DNA of 64,000 bases, taken from the NCBI GenBank assembly GCA_000149265.1, contig CH003129.1, positions 315,011 to 379,010 of the forward strand, read 5' to 3'. Below are positions 25,075 to 35,500 of this stretch, piece by piece. Below the pieces are notes generated by a model. It saw only the letters and a program-made list of their open reading frames with translations. It did no database searches and was not told the DNA's origin. Origin of the DNA: Ciona savignyi. Lineage: Eukaryota > Chordata > Ascidiacea > Phlebobranchia > Cionidae. The stretch's first letter is position 1, and every line of letters begins with the position of its first letter. The translations under genes and the position numbers were made by a program.

Positions 25075-26161
25075 TTTAGTGTTACAACATTAACTTAAAT
25101 TTACTCTAGAAATAAAGAAAACAAAAGAAATTAGTTACAACTTCTATGCATATGTATACCAAATCCCTCACACTTCTCAGTTTGTAGCCTAGGGTTTGAT
25201 AATAACATTGCTAGTCTATATTGCAGATTATAGCTATATATTGAAAAGCAACAATCATGAAAGAAATAGGCTGTTCCCACCGCATAGTCTGATCTTTGAT
25301 TGATGGCTGGTTTATTTCTATAAATTGCTGGCAGTTACAGTTTACTGCCTCCTGTTCTAGTTTTCTTGTTCTGTCTTCACTTCTATGATTTATGATATAA
25401 ATTGCTAAGACTTATTATTCTAAAGTCATTTAAATACGAGACCTGTATACCTCAGCATTCAGCTTAGGTCCAGGATCGTGCAGGCCTGAATGAGCGCGCT
25501 TTAGGTAAGCTGTCACGCGCGTACATTCAGTTAGGCTATATGACAAGTGTTATGCTAAGTCTCCATAAAAAAACAAAAATACAACGCTCCTGCAGGCGCT
25601 TCTGTTACTAATTCACCTCTAAACTGGCACATGATTGTGTACAATGCATATAGGCACGAAATCTCAACAACGTCAATGACGTAATACGGGAAATCCCCTA
25701 ACATAAAATGAAATGCATTTTTGCTCATAACTCTTTAACAAAAAAATATTGGAAGAAACTGATTTGATTTTTGAAATCAGCGTAGTTTTTTCCATTTATT
25801 AAGATATTCTTAAAATTGACTTCAGTTCCCCTTTAATTCCAACCCTGAATGGGTACATAAACAAACAATTAAAAGCCATTAATTTCACTTTTGAAAATAG
25901 GAACAAATAACACACGCATAGAAAGAAACAAAAACTTATTTTTACAATACAAAGTCAATGGGATAAGTGTTTGTCATTAGTATGTTTCTTTCTGCAATTT
26001 TGATTCTTAATGCGCCCCTAGAACTTAACTGATACATTTCTAATTAGGCTAAGATTCAAAGTTCAAAATACTACTTGGAGTCAAAATGACTAGCGGGCCG
26101 CACAAAAATCTCAGAGTGGGCCGCAGTGCGGCCCGCGGGGCACGCAGGTTGGACATCCCTG

Positions 26162-26735
26162 CCTTAGTTCATTGTTTTAGCAAAGTCTCCGTTTTAAACT
26201 GTTCAATCTTTGTTTTGCCATCGTCATGTTATCGGGCAGAATTTGATGGTCCTTTCTCCATGGAAGTGGAAGCTGGTAATGTCCGCATCAACAAATGAAA
26301 CCGACCTTTTCATCAATGCATAAGTTTTACGATCTTCCGATGACAGTTTTGCACCTGGTGTTTCCAGATCAATATCGGACGATTCTTCGAGCACATCATG
26401 ATCGTCGTCCATAAACATAACCGTCGCGACTTTCGGCTCTTCTGCGGTGGAATCGGCAGTGAGGCTGCCGTTTAAACGCGGCCCCAATAACGACCATCCT
26501 AAGGGCGTGCGCACAGCGTCTGCACATATTCCATCTCCGTGACGTATGTCCTCCATTCGAAACACTTCTGGTACGTTTGCACCAAGCAGAAGTTGTACTT
26601 CACCATTCTTAATTTCTCCGAAATTAACGTTACGCAGATGCGGGTACGCTTTTTTTGATGCTTGGTTCGGGATTACGATTTGGCCTTATTGGAATATCGT
26701 CTATCGCAACTACATGCGGAATATCATCCACTTGC
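26162..26735 (-). pseudogene. BEL-1 protease to RT linker, frameshifted
   Basis: The polyprotein continues in another frame (DDIPHVVAIDDIP) and shifts again at a run of seven A at about 26657. It then reads FRMEDIRHGDGICADAVRTP, a hallmark of BEL/Pao upstream of the RT. The hAT element interrupts it at 26161. Confidence 0.8.
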
Positions 26736-28332
26736 CACCGTCTAGAGACTGAACTGAAATCGACAGAGTAACGGTTTCCAACTCTTTCTTCCCAGCAATT
26801 GTATGCATAATAAGTCGTCTCGGTATTCCTTCGACTTCCAATTTGTTGACGAGCGAATTCTCACAAAACGAAGCGGTGGAACCTTGATCCAACAACGCAT
26901 ATGTACAGACCACTTTGTCTTCAACTCGAATCCTTACTGGAACGACGTTAAGGTAAACAGGGGTATCGGTATCTTGAGGGCTTGTCCGGTTGTATCGAGG
27001 ACTAACAGCATTACATGAAACAGTGTTAGTTGTTGCGCGTACGGGTTCTTGCTTGGCAGGTCGGTGTAGAAGCTTATGGTGAAATCTACCGACGCACCCG
27101 TTAACACCACAAGAAGAAGTCTTAATAAAGCACTCTGACGTCATGTGGTTTTTCTTCAAACACTTAAAGCATAATTGCTTTTCTCTGACAAACTGATAGC
27201 GTTGCAGGTAGGATTTCGATATAAATAGATCACAACATGCTAAAGCGTGTTGACCAGAACAAAACAGGCATGTTGTCAACGCAGTTGGTGGTGAGGATGG
27301 CGCTATGGTGGTAACTTCGGATGCCATACACTTTTCGCTTCGACTTGATTTCTGAGTGGCAGGGTAAACGGCTTTACCGAAAATCGAATTTGTCAACCGA
27401 CTTTGATCGTCGACAAATTCAGCCAAATCAGTGAATTTAGCACGATCGTGAGTATTCTTTTCGATTTGCACTGACCTTTTAACCCATTCGTTCTTCATCT
27501 CTGCAGGGAACTTTCGTATAATGGACAGCATTACTTCCATCGAGTCAAGCGTCGACGTTTTATTCGCATCGTACAATGCCGAGCAGCACCTGTCCATCAG
27601 AATCGCCAATCTTTTTAACCCCTCAGCGTCATGTTCGTTCAATTTCGATAAACGTTTCAACCGATCTTCGCAGCTCCGTGCTATTTCATGCGGATGGCCA
27701 TATTCGTCATAGAGAGCTTCCCATGACAATTTAAATCCAATTTCCGGTACCTTCGGAGTCAAATGATCGATTTTTGCACGAACCTTTGGTTCGCAATGTT
27801 GCAGCAAAAACAACAAACGAACATCGTCACTGTGCACCTTTCGATTAATGTGCGCGTTAAATTGTCTCACAAAGGTCCAGTAGTTCAAAGGATCTCCATC
27901 AAACTTTTCCACTACGGGTCTAGGGAGCATTCGATCTGTGTATTCCGTATTGCTATTTCTCCTTCCACCACTATCGTCGAACGAATATACTTGTTTTTGT
28001 TCCATTGCTTGTATGACAGGGCTAGTGGAGTTAATATTATTTTGAAGCGATGAAGAATTTAATTTCAGTATGGAGTTTGGCATTTGTTGTTGAATGTGAA
28101 ACGAATCGTGTGGTTTTTCTCTGACTTCGCTCTTTGTGGCTCCAACTCCACCAATTGGAACATCTTCCAACAAATCTTTACAAAACGTCATAATGTTATT
28201 GTAGTCCTCATTAATGAGCGGTAGTAATTTGGATAGAGCATCAGACCCTTCCCTCTTTGACATAAATGTCTCAGCACGTAAATATTTGTTCTCAAGCTCA
28301 CGCTTGAGCTCCAAAATGTTCACTTCTTCCAT
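26710..28332 (-). CDS. gag-pro: BEL-1 gag and protease region
   Basis: A 540-codon frame. The N-third is helical; then comes FDGDPLNYWTFVRQF, typical of BEL/Pao gag. Cys-His knuckles follow (CLFCSGQHALACC, then CFKCLKKNHMTSEC) and a retropepsin-like site LLDQGSTASF near residue 485. The normal Asp-Ser/Thr-Gly is Asp-Gln-Gly, which is common in this clade. The ATG is 43 bases inside the LTR boundary. The frame breaks at about 26735. Confidence 0.85.
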   Translation of the reverse strand: MEEVNILELKRELENKYLRAETFMSKREGSDALSKLLPLINEDYNNIMTFCKDLLEDVPIGGVGATKSEVREKPHDSFHIQQQMPNSILKLNSSSLQNNINSTSPVIQAMEQKQVYSFDDSGGRRNSNTEYTDRMLPRPVVEKFDGDPLNYWTFVRQFNAHINRKVHSDDVRLLFLLQHCEPKVRAKIDHLTPKVPEIGFKLSWEALYDEYGHPHEIARSCEDRLKRLSKLNEHDAEGLKRLAILMDRCCSALYDANKTSTLDSMEVMLSIIRKFPAEMKNEWVKRSVQIEKNTHDRAKFTDLAEFVDDQSRLTNSIFGKAVYPATQKSSRSEKCMASEVTTIAPSSPPTALTTCLFCSGQHALACCDLFISKSYLQRYQFVREKQLCFKCLKKNHMTSECFIKTSSCGVNGCVGRFHHKLLHRPAKQEPVRATTNTVSCNAVSPRYNRTSPQDTDTPVYLNVVPVRIRVEDKVVCTYALLDQGSTASFCENSLVNKLEVEGIPRRLIMHTIAGKKELETVTLSISVQSLDGGKWMIFRM

Positions 28333-28374
28333 ATCGATATTTAGATAACAGCGTGATGATCAAGTTCGAAAACT

Positions 28375-28897
28375 ATGTTACAATGCAGCCTTCAAATTGA
28401 ATTTCCGTAACATAGGCTGCTTGTAACGTGGGCACAGTCAAATATACTCGCTTGCTTCCTCGAAGTGGTATATATTTGTAAAGCAAAAGCGGTTTTCTGT
28501 AAATAAAAATCGACTTAAATATAAAAAACACAATATAACAAACTCATTAAAAAACCATTCTTACCGAACTGTGCGTGATCCCAATCTAATTGTTTTACAT
28601 AAATTTAAATTTGCATAAATATATCGTAATGCTCTGCGAAGAAATAAAGAAAGAAAATCTGTTTAATAAACAAATACTATAACCGTTAACAAATACTATA
28701 AAACTAAAGACTCATTTGGCTTACAACTGAAATATAATAAGGAACTTGGAGGTCGAGTATTTAAAGAAGGAAAAAACGTCGATTGCCAATTAGCTTGCGC
28801 GTCTTATCGCACAACTTAAGGAAGCCGGAATGTAAATACATTAAGGAACGTAACAGGCGCGAACATATTAAAGAACAGTGAAGAAAAAATTTATACA
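28375..28897 (-). repeat. BEL-1 5' LTR
   Basis: About 523 bases, the upstream LTR in element orientation. It has an extra 20-base AT-rich stretch compared with the other LTR. Confidence 0.9.
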
Positions 28898-28974
28898 ATA
28901 TCTTTCTTGCGCGTTGTTACGTTAGTTTCTCTTTCACCAATTGGATAGTCACGCTCAGTATCGTTTAGTGACAT
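28898..28974 (-). pseudogene. BEL-2 gag start, split off by BEL-1
   Basis: The minus-strand ATG at 28974 opens a 25-codon frame. It continues, two bases into a codon, exactly into the BEL-2 gag frame at 13368 once BEL-1 and one target copy are removed. This places BEL-1 inside BEL-2. Confidence 0.75.
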
Positions 28975-29439
28975 CGTCGTTTGATCAGCAAATAAAAGAA
29001 TTCGATCACTTACTGTAGTTCCGGATTGCGTTGTACACGATTTCAGTTACTGTTACGGCCCCTTTGCTTATGTCCGTAGATCAGCTAGCACGTTTAAACA
29101 GTTACTCACTTCGTAGGCCTCACGAACACCTCTTATTTTGTTTCGTTTAATGTATTGAAGCGTTGAAGCGGTAACTACAAGAAAGAAAGAATAACATGTC
29201 GATTACAATTCATTGCAACACATATGCATACCTGAAATTTGGCATGCTCAAACACAACGTTCCTCGATTTTACAGTACAAAGATCGAAATAAGGAATGAA
29301 ATGATAACAAAAATGCTCTTCTGAGCTAAGCGTCAAAATACGTGGCAATGACGTAAAACCATAGAAATACAAGAGAAGAGTACGTTTTCGGTCAACACTA
29401 ATAATTACTAACGAACCTGCGGGACAACCTAATTCCCGC
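28975..29439. other. Spacer between BEL-2 remnant and trefoil gene
   Basis: Probably BEL-2 leader followed by the promoter region of the right trefoil gene. No TATA box was recognised near the ATG at 29453. Confidence 0.4.
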
Positions 29440-29452
29440 AGCTACAGACAGT

Positions 29453-29595
29453 ATGTTGGTAAAGGCCGTGTTACTGCTTTTAAACCTGGGAATTGTACTT
29501 GCACAGTCAGGCTGCGATCACGGTTTATTTACAAGATACAGATGCTTTAGATTTCAAAGAGGAGCAGTTGTTACCCCAAGCCAATGCAGAGCTGC
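29453..29595 (+). CDS. Exon 1: signal peptide and first half of trefoil domain
   Basis: The ATG at 29453 opens a frame with a short basic start, a run of Leu/Val/Ile and a likely cleavage near residue 18 (LAQS). Cysteines at residues 21, 31 and 45 follow, with VTPSQC before the splice, the same hexapeptide as in human TFF1 (from memory of the family). The exon ends in phase 2 at GC|gtaag. The matching exon in the left arm starts at the equivalent ATG, which supports this start. Confidence 0.8.
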
Positions 29596-32500
29596 GTAAG
29601 ATTTGCTTTGTATTATCCTAATCCTTTTTGGTCAACCGTGTTTTTCTATTTCTGAAAACCTGACAAAAATATATCTTAAAGAAATGATTGAAACTGTCCT
29701 TTTAAAGTGTTAGAGACAAATTATGAGCTCGTGGGCTCGCGCTTTTTTTAGAAGCTAATTGCTTGAAGTTGGCTGAGCTTGATTCAGTCGGCTGCCTTAC
29801 GGTCTCTGGCGAGCTGCGCAGCGGAAAGTCTATAAATTCACTCTCCACAGAACGCCTACAAATAATTATTGTAGCCACGATTTGTACAGTCTTAACTCAA
29901 ACTCAAAGTCTAACCTTTGATTCAGTTTAGTTGCATTCTGCGTCCCATTCAATATACGGTTTATTCGCGACTCAAGTTACTTAGTACGTTATCCACCATA
30001 ACACCAGTTGTATAGTCTAAGGTACGGAATACAGCATGACGCAAGTTATCTCAAGTACGTTATTGTAGGTTATAGTAGATTAATGTAGGTTATATCAAAT
30101 TTCCAGAATATATATAGGGCATTTACAAGGTGCGATAAGTTTACGTGCGAGACGTTTCACATCTGCACGTTTTACTAACTGTGGGGAATTAGGTGGAAAA
30201 ACTATGTTAACAATTTAAACGGCAAAAAAACAAAGGCCCGTACAAGGTGATAATTACGTAACGGGTAATAATATGTGAGAGTCGGAAAACTTCAAATGCA
30301 AAAATAAACCACATAAAACACAAAATATTTTGGACTTAAATTAAAACAAGGTTCTACAAGCTACATTATAGTCGTTGTTTATGAAATTTCAAAGTCCACA
30401 CGTGAATAACGTATAGGGTAAGCTAGGTTTATCCTGTACCATTCACGAACCGCAAGCTCTACCCTCCAGGCCATTATAATACACTGATATGGCGGAGCAT
30501 AACAGTGCATATTGTGCCGAAGGCTCATGTTTTCTAAACGTTTCTTTGCTGAGGAGGTGTTTACAATACATTAAAAAGTTATTTCTTATACCAATTCAGA
30601 AGTTAGATCTCACAATAAAATCTGGTATGAAGTTTTTATGGTATTTTATGCCCTGAGTGGCCATTGTGGTTTTTAATGGTAAATTACCACACACAATCGG
30701 CACAGATTACTCTAACTTAAGTGCAATTGAAGTAAGGCGCCCCCCTCTAGCATTTAATGCTCGTCTTTGCATGGTAACATAAGCGTTTCTCTGATATAAT
30801 GTTGTTATAACAACCTTAAGAAAGGTTTATGTAATAGTTGTTTGTAAAAACATTGAACGACTTTTTAAAGCTTTACTGGCCATCGGTAATCCTTTTATAT
30901 GGATAACCATTTGATTACACTACCGTTCACAATAATGGGTGTAATCTTGTAAAGGTTGTATAAAAAGTAAAATTGTATTACATTTTTGTGCTTTAAACAT
31001 TAACAGCCTAATAAACTAATGAATTTAAAACAATAGATGCTAACATAAATTTGACGACTCGTACAGTTTCGCATAATGGGGTAGACAAACCGCTCATTTT
31101 GTTATTACTCTACTCATACCTCCATTTCGACTACCGACTATTGTATTTAAATCTTAGTAACAAAACCGATACATGTAAAATTGGCCTTAAATTTGCATTT
31201 TTCTTTTTTCAGAGGTTGTTGCTACGATTCGATGGCAACTTCACTGCCAAGCACTAGATGTTTTGCGTCACGTAAGTTGCTTTTACTTGCTGTGGGTGAA
31301 ACCAAGATTAAGTACGTTAAGTTATTTTGAGCCAGACCTCGTTGAGGTGATAGAAAAACTTAACAAATACCGAAAAAAAGAAGTATATGATATTCATGTT
31401 TATAGCCATGATGAGGGGGAAAACCAAAGAGGTTTACATACGGGCAATCGTCAGATCATCTCACGCCCATTGCCAGGCTACCATAGGCTATCTATTGCAG
31501 AGTGTTGTGTATAATTCACACGTCCCTTCAATTTAGTAGAACCCAATAATCCGCTGGGTTTAGACAATGACCGTAAAGTGCATTTAGCCACCGAATAATA
31601 TGTTGGATCTAAAAGCTTGTAGCATTCGCGGCTTGTGTAATATTTGTTGCACATTATATTAAATTTAGTTAAATCGTTTTAAGTAAGTCATAATTGCATG
31701 CAGCTGCGTGCGTCTGTTCTAAAAGCCCGTTTGTACCTCACTTCCTGTGCGTGTCAACGGGATATAATCCCCATGCCATATGTTTTTGCAAGCTGATGTT
31801 TCGTGTATAAAGTCTTTGCATGAATTATTATCGAAAACGCGTTTTGGAACAAGCACCAAAATAAATCGCCTGCCGGGGCGCGGCTCCGAGCATGTTTAAG
31901 CAACCAGTTGAAGTGTATGTGTTTTACTGTATCAGCTTATAAGATACAATTCAGAAACCTTCCGAGACGGAGTCTAATTAGTTGGAGAATTCAGGTCAGG
32001 TTCAGTGCTGTAGCTATAAGCACGCAAAACAACCACAAAAGAACTTGATTCTCCACAAGCTTAACCTGGCGTAACCACGCGGAAAACCGCAAAATTACCC
32101 CGTGGCAATCAGATTAGTTTATGTGAACTGTGGGCATGCTAACATATCTCGATGACGGGTGTTAAACCCGATGACGTCAGACAATTCTATATAACAGGCT
32201 TACAAGGCGTCTTTTTTGGTTCTGGGGTGCCAATGTAAACCACCCCCAATGTAAATTCTATCCCCTTTTTCTTATTTTAGGCTTCAATTCTTGCTCTGGA
32301 CCTGTCATATTCGAACACTTTCAATATTATCCTTATTAAAATTTTAAATTTCCAGGGAGGCAAGCAAACATGATATTCCGTCCAACGCCACCGACGAACC
32401 CAGCGGGAGGACAAACCAGTAATTTTGTGATTAAAACTGTCTTTTTAGACCAATTTGGACGAGCTCGGCAATTTATCAGTAGATAACTTAACCCTGTTAA

Positions 32501-35500
32501 ATTCAGCTCACGTGTCTTACATGTGTGGAGAATCAGGTACTTTTGTGGTTGTCTGTCGTGCTTATGCCTAGCACTGAACCTGACCTGGGTTCTCCAACTA
32601 ATTATGGGTCCCAATTAAAAAATTGGGACACATATTGTTTTTGTCCGTTTTTTTTCTTCAAACTAATTAATCTCCGTATTAGCTCTGTCTCGGAAGGTTT
32701 CTTTATTGTAACTTATAAGCTGACACAGTAAAACACATACAGTTCAACTGGTTGCCTAAACATGCTCGGAGCCGCGCCCCAGCAGGCGATTTATTTTGGT
32801 CCTTATTCCAAAACGCGTTTTTGATACTAAAAGAATGAGTTAATACACCAAAACGTTGCCACGTTCTATCGCAATGTGGGGAGGATTATAAAGGAAGTAC
32901 TGTTTTGGGGATTATAGGCGGTTCGAAGAAAATAATATACAACGGGCGCACACAGCTGTGCTGCAGGCAATAATGGCTTATATACTTAAACAATTTTACA
33001 AAACTTAATAATGTGCACAATAATATTGTATAAGCCACGAATGTCACTACACATGAAACCGTTTTTTAACTGACCTAACTTTTAGCCTGTAATCCATCTT
33101 CGTATTGTACTTGTTGGTCAAGCGTATTATTGAAACCTTGCGGATTAAAGCTCAATAGGTTTGGACATTCATGTTTATGAAGCCAGAAAATAGGGCTAGC
33201 TAAGAAATTTGTTACGAAATTGTTATTATACATGTAGAGTCTGGTAACCAGTCCAGATTTCTGCTTCTATTTTGCAGACCCTACTTGCTGCTAAGGGTAA
33301 TGGTGCCCAGCGATCGCTTCTTAACTTATACTGTATTCCTAAACTCTTGGCTGGAAGCCTTTCTCTAAGGCTCTAAGTCTCTACGTAAATCAACCAACAC
33401 AGATTGGGTTTCACTTGTGTTCTTATTAGCGACCTCATATGTTACATAAGATTTATGATATCCGCAGCCGACACTGACATTGCGTCATCACTGAACTATT
33501 ATTAGTGCAGCTGTCGAATAATCTTGTCTATATAAGTTTATTTCACTATGGCTCAAGACGAAACGCTCCTAACGGAGAGCTTCTAAGAGAGAGTCCCAGC
33601 GCATGAAGCAACACCTTGTATGTGAAGATTACTGAGAGTTTATCTTGAATCTATGTCGTTTAAACATCTAACGATTTAACTCGCAACTGGTACTAAGTTA
33701 ATCGCCTCAATGGCTCAATACAATTGATGTTATAAAACTACTGAGGAGTTGATCGACGAACCACAGGAAATAGTAGACAAGTTGAAGAGTCGTTTACGCA
33801 GAAAACCTAAATTAATTAGCGCACCTCCGCGAGTCGAGATAGCGCGTAGGGAATCGCAGATCGCATCAGGTGTTGTAACCGGCTTACCTGGGTGCCTACA
33901 AGAAACAATCTAGCGAAATAGACAGCGACCTGCAACGGCTCCCTACATGTTCTATTAGCGTTAAACAGTTGAATAAAAAGAACGCGATTTCTAGGGTGGA
34001 TTCTCTACCATTTGCCTTAATTCAAATAGATAGCGGTTAATTAGTCTTACACACTATTAATTACAAATCAAATTAACAAACACAATTTAAGATTACTTTA
34101 GATTAACTATCGAATCAAAACTGACCGCATGGAAGGTAAAAAAAGAAGACTATCACACCGACTCGTGTAAAACATAGAAACTATATGATTAATATCCGTA
34201 ACAATATATGTCCAGGGCAGTAATGGTGGCTTTTTACAGTGAATTGACCGCTAGATATGATAAGATATTCATGTTTATTTCTGTGAATGGAAAAACGCTA
34301 AGATTACTTCGCGATCACGAACCTAAAACTTTTCGAGAAAAACGCGATACACTAAACCACAGCGCTTTTCAATCGTATATAAAATACACCGAAAATAAAA
34401 CTTTTGTTCAGATCCCTTTTTTAGAATAAAAAAATGTTTAAAATTTTGAATCAGAGTTTGCGCTACAATTTAAACCAAATTTAATGTATTAACTAGAGAG
34501 TGTCAACCACGTGTTTAACCACCACCATTTGTAAAACACAATTTGTATGCCATATATTCATGCTACAGGGTCCCTGACCACAATTTGTATTTTATACACT
34601 GAGTATGTAGTTTGTTTCTGCAAGCATAAACGCATGGGTCCCATAGTTGTCCAACCAAACTTCTTTTCAATGTGTAGTTAAACAAAGAATAAACATCTTA
34701 ATTTACACACATTTTACCTTAAATGTTTTAAATTAAACCTTTTTAAGCGCTGTAATGAAATAAAGGAAATTCCCCTGGGTTTAGTAGATGAGTTTCTGTT
34801 TTTACATATTATGTTGGCCATGTTATGTAACAATTCTTAAAGTTTTAATGTGATTTGTCGACTCCTTGTTGGAGATGTCAGTGCGATATGGCATGCCTGT
34901 CACAATCATAATTCAGGAACATATCTTCGTTTTTAGGGGAATTACTCTAAGCAATTGTTTTCTTTCTTTTGATTGGCCTAAAGTGTCTAATGGTCTAACA
35001 TTTAACCAAATCTGATCAAAATTAGAGCAGCCGTTCAAGCGCTATGCCCAAAAAATCTAATTTAAAAAAAAAAAATGTTTTGGTTTTTAACGTCTCAGGG
35101 GAATTTCCCTAGATTCATTACCCAAAATTTTGGTTTCTGCTTATCTAGACCATGTTCTGTTACAAATGTCAAATTTTTATTGCGATTTCATTACTCCTTT
35201 TGCTAGATTTCGGGGCAACATGGCATGCTTGTCACAATCATAATTAAAGAACAAAATCCGATCTTTAGGGTATTTCCCTGGGTAATTTTTTTATTTCTTT
35301 TAAGTGTTAAATCAGTGACTAATGCACTTACATTCCACCAAATCTGATACAAATTGTATCGGTCGTTCAAGCGCTATGCCCAAAAAAGGCTATTTTTTTT
35401 AGAAAAAATACCGTTTGGTTTTAACGTCCCAGGGGAATTCCCCTAGATTTATCACCCAAAATTTTGATTTCTGCATGTCTAGACCATGTTGTCCAACAAA

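Larger units (their letters stand above)
23672..25650. mobile_element. Block with ~400-bp inverted arms around a THAP gene
   Basis: 23672-24087 and 25243-25650 are inverted copies sharing CAATCATGTGCCAG, CTCCTGCAGGCGCTTCTG and GTGGGAACAGCC. The block sits inside the right TIR of the MULE-like element, because the sequence on either side joins to match the left TIR near 17880. The termini read about TATGCATTGTATACAATC; no target repeat could be fixed. Confidence 0.65.
17690..25832 (+). mobile_element. Long-TIR DNA transposon with MULE/CARF-like transposase exons
   Basis: AGGGGAACTGAAGTC opens an inverted repeat that matches the right end over roughly 190 bases and continues to about 17960 against 23530-23680. 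TTAA flanks both ends (17686-17689, 25833-25836). Long TIRs fit MULEs; TTAA fits piggyBac or Kolobok types, so the superfamily is unsettled. The right TIR is split by the THAP block. Confidence 0.72.
17128..26161. mobile_element. hAT-type element inserted in BEL-1 pol
   Basis: Termini CAGCGGATGTTCCAACC and GGTTGGACATCCCTG are imperfect inverted repeats. They are bounded by the 8-bp direct repeat CCTTAGTT (17120-17127 and 26162-26169), as expected for hAT elements. Apart from the nested element at 17690-25832, only about 890 bases of its own remain, rich in GGGCCGC near the ends and with no transposase, so it is non-autonomous. Confidence 0.85.
13369..28897 (-). mobile_element. BEL-1: BEL/Pao LTR retrotransposon, interrupted by nested DNA transposons
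   Basis: Two LTRs (13369-13871 and 28375-28897) flank gag, protease, reverse transcriptase, RNase H and integrase on the minus strand. ATAT at 13365-13368 and 28898-28901 is the likely target repeat. A polypurine tract (complement of cactccccccc, 13872-13882) abuts the 3' LTR. I count six substitutions and one 20-base indel between the LTRs. No clear primer-binding site starting TGG was found next to the 5' LTR. The 9-kb segment 17128-26161 is a later insertion. Confidence 0.88.
31830..32840. repeat. Inverted dispersed repeat pair around exon 3
   Basis: 31830-32062 and about 32520-32840 are inverted copies (AAATAAATCGCCTG, GGCGCGGCTCCGAGCATGTTTA, AACCTTCCGAGAC). Only 32063-32520 between them matches the left arm, so both copies were inserted later. 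Confidence 0.75.
29440..33150. repeat. Inverted duplication, right arm
   Basis: Counterpart of 1-2830. It is longer because it carries a SINE (31388-31583), two inverted dispersed repeats around exon 3 and about 500 bases after 32520 that the left arm lacks. Homology starts a few bases before the ATG. Confidence 0.82.

Noticed and set aside
30436-30560. Extra coding exon in intron 1 of the trefoil genes
   Set aside because: The frame open in the left arm has a stop in the right arm and phases do not fit exon 1 to exon 2.
31213-31271. Anaphylatoxin (complement C3a/C5a) domain
   Set aside because: The CC-x12-C spacing fits, but exon 1 adds a signal peptide and the C-x9-C-x13-C pattern with VTPSQC, which is trefoil and not anaphylatoxin.
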